7,151 bases of DNA. It comes from Rhodospirillaceae bacterium (GTDB taxonomy: Bacteria > Pseudomonadota > Alphaproteobacteria > Rhodospirillales > Magnetospirillaceae). Each line of letters starts with the position of its first letter. Position 1 is the stretch's first letter. Below, in pieces: positions 1 to 4,370 of this stretch. The notes below the pieces were generated by a model. It had not been told where the DNA came from. It saw nothing but the letters and a program-made list of their open reading frames with translations, and made no database searches. Location: positions 1-7,151 of the forward strand of contig JASLCK010000408.1 in assembly GCA_030151865.1 (NCBI GenBank). The letters run 5' to 3'. The position numbers were made by a program, and so were the translations under genes.

Positions 1-885
1 CTCGGCATCAGACTGTTGGCGGCGGCGTGACGGGAGGCTATCGCGGTACTCATCGCGCAACGCCGCGACGATGGCGCGCAACTCGACCGGCTCGCCGCCC
101 CAATCCTGGCCGACGTGGCGTAGCGGGGAACCGATCTCGGCCATGGCCTGCTGCATGATGGTCGTTGCCACCGGCCGCTCGTCGTCATCCTCGTAGGTGC
201 CCCAGGGGCATTTTGAGACGACGCCAGGGCGGTAATCGGGGTCGGCGCGCAGGGCGGCACAGATAAGGGCACGGGCCAGCCAAAACAACTTGCGCGGCTG
301 CTTGTGGGCATTTGGGTTGGTGTTGACCGGCCGGGCCAGCCACCAAACGGCATGGTAGTGACCGCTGCGCGGATTGACCGAGACGACCGTCGGCGCGGGC
401 AGGCCGCGCGCCACGAGGTCGGCCAGGAGGTCGGTGTCGTCGTGGTCCACGTCCACGACGATGGCGTTGTGGGCGTGCTCGCTGTCGTAGCTGATCCATC
501 CGGCCGACAACGCTTTGCACAGCGGTTCATGCCACGACGACGCGGCGTCGGTCTTGAGCGAGCGCGAGACGCGGGGATGTCCGGGCATCAGCGGGACGAT
601 TAGTTCGGCCACCCTGGAGAGGTGCGGGGCGCGCTCATTGGCGGCGTCGATGGCGCGGCGGATGCTCGACTTGAGGCGGCCGTTCTTGTCGAGATTCCAG
701 TACCCCGCCGGGCGGGCCGGGGTTTGGGGTGCTGGCGGGTAAAGCGGCACCACCGCGCCCGGCTGTTGTGGTGCATAGCTCGGCCGGGGTGGCAGTCGCC
801 GTGGGACGACCGTGTCAACATTGTCAACAATTAGCGGAGAGGTGGGTGGTATCTGCGGCTGCGTGGTATCGCGCCGCGCCGTCAT
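1..885 (-). CDS. ColE2-type replication initiator / replicase family protein, C-terminus beyond window
   Basis: Open frame of 295 codons that runs off the left edge, so the C-terminus is missing. Residues 116-230 resemble the Replicase family (Pfam PF03090) of ColE2-type Rep proteins, which bind the origin and make its primer. Visible motifs are AIVVDVDHDD (141-150; acidic pair D145 and D147), LPAPT (162-166), NPRSGHYHAVWWLARPV (171-187) and ADPDYRPGVVSKCPWG (214-229). The DxD followed by an SGHYH motif fits the metal and nucleotide sites of the archaeo-eukaryotic primase fold proposed for this family. Residues 1-60 are a proline-rich, low-complexity extension. The ATG at 883-885 is the first start after an in-frame TGA and has no good ribosome-binding site. 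It overlaps the stop of the upstream leader ORF as TAATG, which suggests translational coupling. The assignment is from remembered motifs; a plasmid- or satellite-type primase is the main alternative. Confidence 0.8.
   Translation of the reverse strand, partial: MTARRDTTQPQIPPTSPLIVDNVDTVVPRRLPPRPSYAPQQPGAVVPLYPPAPQTPARPAGYWNLDKNGRLKSSIRRAIDAANERAPHLSRVAELIVPLMPGHPRVSRSLKTDAASSWHEPLCKALSAGWISYDSEHAHNAIVVDVDHDDTDLLADLVARGLPAPTVVSVNPRSGHYHAVWWLARPVNTNPNAHKQPRKLFWLARALICAALRADPDYRPGVVSKCPWGTYEDDDERPVATTIMQQAMAEIGSPLRHVGQDWGGEPVELRAIVAALRDEYRDSLPSRRRQQSDAE
813..829. repeat. Two tandem TGTCAACA repeats at 9-bp period
   Basis: TGTCAACA occurs at 813-820 and again at 822-829, separated by a single T, inside the 5' part of the rep coding sequence, where it encodes VDNVDT on the other strand. 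Each copy read on the minus strand contains TTGACA. A protein-binding site or a chance repeat in coding sequence are both possible. Confidence 0.35.
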
Positions 886-935
886 TACTGCCGCCGATGG
901 GCGGCAAACTCTTGATAGATGTCAGAGAATGACAT
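885..935 (-). CDS. Predicted 16-residue leader peptide coupled to rep
   Basis: A 17-codon frame encodes MSFSDIYQEFAAHRRQ and ends in a TAA whose last A is the first base of the rep start codon (TAATG). A GAGA Shine-Dalgarno-like sequence (944-947 on the plus strand as TCTC) sits 8 bases before its ATG, whereas rep itself has no clear ribosome-binding site. This is the arrangement of leader peptides whose translation lets ribosomes restart at rep, as in the tap/repA pair of IncFII plasmids (known precedent). The same frame extends upstream to an ATG at 1005-1007 (40 residues), but that codon overlaps the predicted -10 box of the rep promoter and would not be in that transcript. The peptide matches nothing I recognise. 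The act of translation, not the product, may be what matters. Confidence 0.5.
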   Translation of the reverse strand: MSFSDIYQEFAAHRRQ

Positions 936-940
936 AGAAT
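912..940 (+). promoter_or_regulatory. Promoter for predicted antisense RNA
   Basis: TTGATA (912-917) and TAGAAT (935-940) are spaced by exactly 17 bases, each one base off the sigma70 consensus. Transcription would start near 947 and run rightward into the terminator at 962-1010. No rightward protein gene follows, so the promoter only makes sense for a short RNA antisense to the rep leader. The -10 box overlaps the leader-peptide ATG on the opposite strand. Confidence 0.6.
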
Positions 941-945
941 CTATC
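914..945 (-). promoter_or_regulatory. Hairpin holding the leader-peptide start codon
   Basis: In the rep mRNA this segment can form a bulged hairpin. ATGTCA, which begins with the leader start codon, pairs with TGACAT across a 5-base loop, and GATAG pairs with CTATC, with a 5-base bulge between the two helices. Pairing would hide the AUG at 933-935. The 11 pairs are seen directly; a regulatory role is inferred. Confidence 0.4.
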
Positions 946-946
946 T

Positions 947-1008
947 CGTTTGCACAATGTGAACCGCCCCGGAGGCCCGGCAAGGCCATTGATGGGGCGG
1001 TTTTCATT
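947..1008 (+). ncRNA. Predicted counter-transcribed RNA controlling rep
   Basis: A short RNA of about 60 nt is predicted between the promoter at 912-940 and the terminator at 962-1010. It would be complementary to nearly all of the rep mRNA leader, because the rep transcript is predicted to begin near 999. Its fold is a 9-bp stem (962-970 with 994-1002), an internal loop, and a 4-bp GGCC/GGCC helix (974-977 with 984-987) topped by a 6-base loop. The opposite strand can form the mirror hairpin, so the loops could pair in a kissing contact. ColE2-type plasmids are known to repress Rep translation with such an antisense RNA (RNAI). Here it would act on the leader peptide and, through coupling, on rep. 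The exact ends are approximate and expression is not shown. Confidence 0.55.
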
Positions 1009-1010
1009 TT
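962..1010 (+). terminator. Rho-independent terminator of the antisense RNA
   Basis: AACCGCCCC (962-970) and GGGGCGGTT (994-1002) form a perfect 9-bp GC-rich stem followed by TTTTCATTTT (1001-1010). The loop carries a second small GGCC helix. The T-tract is on the plus strand, so it terminates rightward transcription. Its A-rich complement contributes the -10 region of the rep promoter on the other strand. Confidence 0.7.
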
Positions 1011-1034
1011 CGCGTCACTTGCTCGCGGTGTCAA
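1006..1034 (-). promoter_or_regulatory. Promoter of the leader peptide-rep transcript
   Basis: On the minus strand a perfect TTGACA (1034 to 1029) is followed after exactly 17 bases by GAAAAT (1011 to 1006). The start would fall near 998-1000, so the rep mRNA would open directly with the 9-bp hairpin that is the antisense target, leaving about 64 bases before the leader ATG. The -35 is consensus and the -10 is moderate. Confidence 0.55.
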
Positions 1035-1094
1035 GCATCCCTGCTGGTGGGCTTTTTCGGCAGGGCGACGATTGGCAGATTATTGGCCGCGCGA

Positions 1095-2213
1095 TCACGC
1101 CCCTGGTCGCCGGAACGGCACCACCGCGCCGTTGCCTTGCTGCACCGCTGCTTGGGCCTGCTGCCGCTCCACCTCGCGGGCGAGGGCGGCTTCGCGGGCA
1201 CGGATTTGGGCGGCCCGCTCCTCGGGGGTCGGATTGTAGTATTTTTTCAGCACATTCAATGTCTTGTGGCCCGTTGTTGCAGAAAGCTCCAGGGCGTCCT
1301 TGTGGAGACGCGCAAGCCGCGTGGTAGCAACATGCCGCAAGTCGTGGAAAGTTAGGGAAATTTCCGCCTTTGCAGCCGCATCTCGGAACGCTTGGGACAG
1401 CATGTCCTTGGTGATGCCGTCGTCGCAGTCACCTTCGTCGGGCCAGCCGAACACCCAGCCGTCCGACCGCTGGGGCAGGGCCGCCCGCATCTCATCGATG
1501 AGGGCCCGTGCAGCGGCGGTCAAGGGCACGTCGCGCGCCTCCTCGTTCTTGGTGACGGGGAGGTGCGCGTGGGTCGGGTGGATGTGGCACCATTGCAGAC
1601 GCCGGATTTCACCGGCGCGCATGGCGGTGGCGAGGGCCAGCCGTACGCACCACACGAGCCAGGGCGGCCCAGCCCGGCAGGCATCCAGCAGAGCGGCCTC
1701 GTCGGCATCGGTCAGCGTGGCCCAGCGGGCCGGACGCGCCTTCGGGCGGCGCAGATCGGTGACCGGGTTCGTCACTTGGTAGCCCCATTCGCTGATAGCC
1801 ACCCGGAACACCGACGACAACAGGTTCATGCTGTTGGAGATGGTCGAGGGGGCCTTGCCTTCGGCCACCCGCCGGTCGCGCCACGCGGCGACGTCCGTTG
1901 ACTTGACGGCCGTCAGTACCCAATCGGCCATGGGTTCGGCCAGCCACTGGTCAATACGGTTGCCCTCCTGGCGGGCGCCTTTCTTCGTGGGGGTGATTTT
2001 GTCCCGGTAGCGGGTCAGCAGATCGCGAAGCCTCGCTTTCCGCTCCTTCTCTTTGCCGACGTTCTCCTCGCCGTCGGAAATCTTACCCTCGAGCACGTCG
2101 GCCCACTTCTTGGCCTCGTCGAACGTCTCGAAGGTCTGGGAGAGGGGCTTGTGACCGGCACGGCGGATTTTTGCCCGCCACTGGCCTTCGCCGCGCTTTT
2201 CGATAGTTGCCAT
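1095..2213 (-). CDS. int: Tyrosine recombinase / integrase
   Basis: This 372-residue protein would cut and rejoin the element and host attachment sites through a covalent tyrosine-DNA intermediate. Residues 1-50 look like an arm-binding N-terminal domain (MATIEKRGEGQWRAKIRRAG), residues 60-145 like the helical core-binding domain (SAM-like), and 165-335 are the catalytic domain. Catalytic residues visible are R199 in AMRAGEIRRL, K222 in VTKNEE, H290 and R293 in FHDLRH, H316 in TTGHKT, and the nucleophile Y325 (or Y326) in LKKYYNP; Y325 has the usual 9-residue spacing from H316. A 40-residue Ala/Gln/Arg-rich tail follows. The ATG at 2213 is chosen because AAGG lies 6 bases upstream. The frame extends to a TTG at 2267, but those codons overlap the predicted promoter and octamer repeats. 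All catalytic positions are intact, so the enzyme should be active. It lies next to its likely target, a tRNA-Ser gene. Confidence 0.93.
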   Translation of the reverse strand: MATIEKRGEGQWRAKIRRAGHKPLSQTFETFDEAKKWADVLEGKISDGEENVGKEKERKARLRDLLTRYRDKITPTKKGARQEGNRIDQWLAEPMADWVLTAVKSTDVAAWRDRRVAEGKAPSTISNSMNLLSSVFRVAISEWGYQVTNPVTDLRRPKARPARWATLTDADEAALLDACRAGPPWLVWCVRLALATAMRAGEIRRLQWCHIHPTHAHLPVTKNEEARDVPLTAAARALIDEMRAALPQRSDGWVFGWPDEGDCDDGITKDMLSQAFRDAAAKAEISLTFHDLRHVATTRLARLHKDALELSATTGHKTLNVLKKYYNPTPEERAAQIRAREAALAREVERQQAQAAVQQGNGAVVPFRRPGA

Positions 2214-2238
2214 GGGACACCTTTTTTGGGACACGCCT

Positions 2239-2267
2239 GATAGGGTCAGTGTCCCAAATTGTCCCAA
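2239..2267 (-). promoter_or_regulatory. Probable integrase promoter inside octamer repeats
   Basis: On the minus strand TTGGGA (2267 to 2262) and CCTATC (2244 to 2239) are separated by 17 bases, and the integrase ATG follows about 25 bases later. The -35 hexamer is itself part of a TTGTCCCA repeat and a second repeat lies in the spacer, so whatever binds these repeats would block or adjust int transcription. The -10 match is weak. Confidence 0.4.
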
Positions 2268-2293
2268 AAACTCAAGAAAAAACCGTTGTGCGC

Positions 2294-2383
2294 TGGCGGA
2301 AGGGGAGGGATTCGAACCCTCGGGAGCCTTGCAACTCCGGTGGTTTTCAAGACCACTGCATTAAACCGCTCTGCCACCCTTCC
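2294..2383 (-). tRNA. tRNA-Ser (anticodon UGA), complete, element-borne
   Basis: A full class II tRNA with encoded CCA folds without mismatches in its main stems. The acceptor is GGAAGGG/CCCTTCC with discriminator G, the D stem GCA/TGC, the anticodon stem GTGGT/ACCAC around loop CTTGAAA (anticodon TGA, plus-strand TCA at 2347-2349), the long variable arm is GGAG/CTCC, and the T arm is GAGGG/CCCTC with TTCGAAT. UGA tRNAs read UCA and related serine codons and are normally essential. The gene lies between the integrase and a truncated tRNA-Ser(UGA), from which it differs at about six of 43 comparable bases, so it is not a simple duplication of it. It starts 22 bases after the broken copy and reads in the same direction, so it could share that gene's promoter. 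A T6 run follows about 10 bases after the CCA. Confidence 0.95.
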
Positions 2384-2405
2384 TCTGAAAACGTGTCCCA
2401 TCCTT

Positions 2406-2419
2406 TGGTTTTCAAGACC
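2406..2419. other. Putative attachment-site core (second copy at 2341-2354)
   Basis: TGGTTTTCAAGACC is identical at 2341-2354 in the complete tRNA and at 2406-2419 in the truncated tRNA. It covers the anticodon loop and part of the anticodon stem, a known integration sub-site in tRNA genes. Similarity continues rightward in both (tRNA homology) but stops leftward exactly here in the broken copy, which marks the likely crossover point. An octamer repeat ends 6 bases to the left of this copy. Confidence 0.6.
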
Positions 2420-2448
2420 GCTGCCTTAAACCACTCGGCCACCCATCC
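2406..2448 (-). pseudogene. tRNA-Ser (UGA) 5' half, truncated in the anticodon arm
   Basis: From 2448 leftward the sequence reads as a normal tRNA-Ser: acceptor strand GGATGGG, D arm with GCC/GGC, anticodon stem GCGGT and loop CTTGAAA. After ACC it continues AAAGGATGGG, not the GC needed to close the stem, and no variable arm, T arm or matching CCCATCC acceptor strand follows. It cannot make a functional tRNA. Its 5' side faces the chromosomal genes, so it is probably the original host gene, cut by integration, with its 3' half expected at the far end of the element outside the window. A native degenerate copy is the alternative. Confidence 0.85.
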
Positions 2449-2455
2449 TTGGCGC

Positions 2456-2485
2456 ATCCCGTGTCAGACGGGGTTTTCTGGTCAA
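2456..2485 (-). promoter_or_regulatory. Possible host tRNA-Ser promoter
   Basis: On the minus strand TTGACC (2485 to 2480) and CGGGAT (2461 to 2456) are 18 bases apart and end 7 bases before the truncated tRNA. The -35 is good and the -10 is poor. If real, the promoter would now drive the truncated half and the complete element tRNA behind it as one transcript. A 5-bp inverted repeat (CCCGT/ACGGG, 2458-2472) overlaps it. Confidence 0.35.
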
Positions 2486-2492
2486 AGATCAG

Positions 2493-2532
2493 AAAAAAGC
2501 GCGTCCGCGACAGAATTGTGTCGTGGACGCGC
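2493..2532 (-). terminator. Rho-independent terminator of the chemotaxis gene
   Basis: GCGCGTCC (2499-2506) pairs with GGACGCGC (2525-2532), then a G-T position, then CGACA with TGTCG, around a 6-base loop. The minus strand continues with TTTTTT (2498 to 2493). It lies about 40 bases after the chemotaxis stop codon and would keep that transcript from running into the tRNA genes. Confidence 0.88.
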
Positions 2533-2573
2533 CTTAGATAGCGGTTTTAAGGCGATGCTGCAATCCCGCCGTT

Positions 2574-4004
2574 TCAAACTTTGACGCACATTCTGACATT
2601 TCCCCACAGGCGGCCGCGCACAAAGACCGGGGCGGAGATGTCTTTCAGGATCTGGAATTCATTGCCCAGATTGCGGCGGAAGGTTTGCACCAGAAACGGC
2701 TTGGTCGAAGCCCCGACACGGGCGGCGGTGCGGTCGCTGAAGCGCAGGCGATGGCGGGAATTCTGGGCGTTCCACACCGGATCATTCGGGCGAGGCGGTT
2801 GGGAATAGCGGCGGTTATGCACCGGCATATAGCCGTTGCGGTCGGTGATGGTGCACAAAATTACATCGGGCGTCATGGTGGACGGCGGCTCGATGATCGG
2901 CGGGGCAAAGCGTTCCACCAGGGACAGCCAGCGGGTGGTGAAGCGCGGCGGTTCGATCCCTGCGATTTGCTGATAATTCTCGTCAAACAGGGTTGTCATG
3001 TCGATCTCGCCCCGGTGCAGGGCCTGGTCCAATTCCGCTTCGACCTGCCGGGCGGTTTTGCGCACCACCTCGATATAAGGGGTGTCCGACGTTTCGATGC
3101 CGCTGCCCGCCAGAAGCTCGATCAGTTCTTCCCCCAGGTCCAACAACTGATAGGTGGCCTTGGCGACTTCCTCGGCATCGCGCTTGGACAGGTTCTCGTT
3201 GTCGCTGACCTTGCGGATTTCCTCGGCGACATTGGCGCATTGGGTGCGGTTGGCTGCGGCCTGATCGGCGATTTGGCTGACATTCCTGGCCACACCGGTC
3301 ATGGCGGAACATATTTGCTCCAAGGTTTCCATGGCCGTACCAATGGCCCCGGTTCCACTTTTGGCCGAAGCCGCCGCCCCCGATGCGGCCCCGCTTTCAT
3401 TGATCAGCGTGCTGATCTGCTGGCGCAACTCGGCGACGGTTTCCTGAATGCCCTTGACCATGTTGGCGGTGTGGCGCGACAGGGCCTTGACCTCGTTGGC
3501 GACCACGGTGAAGCCTTTGCCGGCATCGCCCGCGCGCGCCGCCTCGATCGTGGCGTTCAGGGCCAGCAGATTGGTCTGGCTGGCGACGGCCTCGATTTCC
3601 TTGGTGGCGCCGCTGACCTTGGCCAACGAGCTTTGCAGGCCCGGCAATTGGGCTTCGATCCGCGCCGTCCCTTCGACAAGGCCGAACACATCCTTCATGG
3701 CCGTTTGAATGGTGGCCTGGGATTGCATCATCTGGTCGGCCATGACTTGGGTGTCTGTCTTGGCTTGCGACGCCGCATCGGCAATTTTGACATTGGATTG
3801 CGCCATTTCGGCGGTGGCGGTGCTGATGGCCTCAAGTGACACTGTCTGGGCGGCGATCCGCTTGCTGACGTCATCAATTCTGCCTGCGATATCGGCGGCG
3901 TTGATCCCCAACTTGCTGCATCGGATCGCCAATGCATTGATCATTTCCGACAGTTCCAAATCGTCGGAAGACTCCGCCTTTAACAAGGCGTTCTGGCTGT
4001 TCAT
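2574..4004 (-). CDS. Soluble methyl-accepting chemotaxis protein with C-terminal sensor-like domain
   Basis: This 476-residue protein has no signal peptide or membrane segment, so it should be a cytoplasmic receptor acting through CheW and CheA. Residues 20-130 are helical coiled-coil sequence. The highly conserved signalling tip lies at 137-176 (ASQTNLLALNATIEAARAGD, then GKGFTVVANEVKAL), and the return helix runs to about 265. The signalling part is N-terminal. The C-terminal third (about 310-476) carries DRNGYMPVHNRRYSQP, DPVWNAQNSRHRLRF and a closing DISAPVFVRGRLWGNVRM, a module I recall at the C-terminus of many proteobacterial receptors and which resembles a Cache-type sensor fold; the ligand is unknown. 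No CheR-binding pentapeptide ends the protein. A GGGGA ribosome-binding site lies 9 bases before the ATG. The gene stands alone between the tRNA region and a divergent envelope gene set, and its own terminator follows. Confidence 0.93.
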   Translation of the reverse strand: MNSQNALLKAESSDDLELSEMINALAIRCSKLGINAADIAGRIDDVSKRIAAQTVSLEAISTATAEMAQSNVKIADAASQAKTDTQVMADQMMQSQATIQTAMKDVFGLVEGTARIEAQLPGLQSSLAKVSGATKEIEAVASQTNLLALNATIEAARAGDAGKGFTVVANEVKALSRHTANMVKGIQETVAELRQQISTLINESGAASGAAASAKSGTGAIGTAMETLEQICSAMTGVARNVSQIADQAAANRTQCANVAEEIRKVSDNENLSKRDAEEVAKATYQLLDLGEELIELLAGSGIETSDTPYIEVVRKTARQVEAELDQALHRGEIDMTTLFDENYQQIAGIEPPRFTTRWLSLVERFAPPIIEPPSTMTPDVILCTITDRNGYMPVHNRRYSQPPRPNDPVWNAQNSRHRLRFSDRTAARVGASTKPFLVQTFRRNLGNEFQILKDISAPVFVRGRLWGNVRMCVKV

Positions 4005-4197
4005 GGCAAAGCATCCCCGTTACTTTAATTTTTTATCACTTTGTTATAGCCGATAAACTAACGCAATGCGGAAGAAAAGCCTGGTCTTGGAAACAAGTTC
4101 CTGCACGGGTGGGGTGCCACATGCTCCCCCGGTATTTCTTACAGGGGGCTCGTATATGCCGAATGGGATAAGGTGGACCCTCTGAAAGGACGAAGGT
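4005..4197. other. Divergent intergenic region
   Basis: This 193-base gap separates the leftward chemotaxis gene from the rightward small membrane protein gene and must hold both promoters. The stretch at 4021-4062 is strongly AT-rich against its surroundings and contains TATAAC on the minus strand, a plausible -10, but no well-spaced -35 was found. On the plus strand GCCGATAA (4049-4056) equals a flagellar sigma28 -10 box, without a matching -35. No coding sequence is visible. Confidence 0.4.
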
Positions 4198-4317
4198 ATG
4201 GAACGCGCCTTTTTATATGTTGTGATCGCGTTATTGCTGGGCGCATTGGGGGGCAGCATTCTTCTTTCCATCTCCGCCCCGCCACCGCCGACGTTTCAAG
4301 GGGGCTCCAGGCCCTGA
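4198..4317 (+). CDS. Small single-pass membrane protein (39 residues), unknown function
   Basis: A 39-residue frame starts at an ATG preceded at 7 bases by AAAGGA (4185-4190), the best ribosome-binding site in the right half of the window. After MERA, residues 5-27 (FLYVVIALLLGALGGSILLS and a few more) form one clear transmembrane helix with a GxLGG small-residue patch. A short tail with four consecutive prolines follows. With a single acidic and basic residue before the helix, topology is not certain. The gene ends 53 bases before the YdcF-family gene, with no terminator between, so the two are probably co-transcribed. I recognise no family. The strong ribosome-binding site and coherent membrane profile argue for a real gene and not a chance frame; the helix patch could mediate packing with a larger membrane partner, possibly the next gene product, but this is only inference. 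Confidence 0.6.
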   Translation: MERAFLYVVIALLLGALGGSILLSISAPPPPTFQGGSRP

Positions 4318-4370
4318 TGCCGCTTGCGTCATCCCTTGCCATCTCTGGTTGGCAGGACTATGGATGATCG

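Larger units (their letters stand above)
2213..2400. repeat. Five GTGTCCCA octamers flanking the integrase promoter
   Basis: Copies are seen at 2213-2220 and 2227-2234 (written TGGGACAC on the plus strand), 2249-2256 and 2393-2400 (GTGTCCCA), with one variant, TTGTCCCA, at 2259-2266. Two face one way and three the other. Four surround the integrase promoter and ribosome-binding site; the fifth lies between the complete tRNA-Ser and the truncated tRNA. Position and spacing suit integrase arm-type sites or an operator of an excision/repressor protein. The repeats are seen directly; the binding protein is not known. Confidence 0.65.
1..2419. mobile_element. Right end of an integrative element with integrase and plasmid-type replication gene
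   Basis: An integrase gene, a ColE2-type replication initiator, a complete tRNA-Ser gene and repeated octamers lie next to a truncated tRNA-Ser gene, which is the normal layout of one end of a tRNA-targeting integrative element. The integrase starts close to the attachment region, as is usual. The right boundary is placed in the shared 14-base anticodon-loop sequence at 2406-2419. The left boundary is outside the window, so size and cargo are unknown. The Rep gene with its own control RNA suggests the element can replicate as a plasmid after excision; that is inference. Genes on the other side (chemotaxis receptor, envelope genes) look chromosomal. Confidence 0.75.

Noticed and set aside
885..1007. 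Extended 40-residue form of the rep leader ORF starting at the ATG at 1005-1007
   Set aside because: That ATG overlaps the predicted -10 box and has no ribosome-binding site, so the 16-residue form is preferred, though the longer one remains possible if transcription starts further upstream.
1039..1065. CCCTGC/GCAGGG inverted repeat with 15-base loop as an integrase terminator
   Set aside because: The stem is only 6 bp, the loop is long and no T-tract follows on either strand.
2213..2267. CRISPR-like array from the repeated octamers
   Set aside because: Repeats are 8 bases, in both orientations and unevenly spaced, which fits protein-binding sites and not CRISPR.
2458..2476. Rightward terminator from the CCCGT/ACGGG hairpin and following TTTT
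   Set aside because: The stem is 5 bp, the T-run is 4 bases and no rightward transcript would need it.
2207..2584. Rightward frame of 125 codons across the integrase leader and tRNA genes
   Set aside because: It runs through a complete tRNA, the truncated tRNA and a terminator, and its sequence is not protein-like.
2685..3839. Long rightward frame of 384 codons opposite the chemotaxis gene
   Set aside because: It is an antisense shadow of a clear receptor gene; its Gly/Asp/His-rich composition is typical of such shadows in GC-rich DNA.
4049..4056. Flagellar sigma28 promoter upstream of the small membrane protein gene
   Set aside because: The -10 octamer GCCGATAA is perfect, but nothing resembling TAAAGTTT lies 11 bases upstream.
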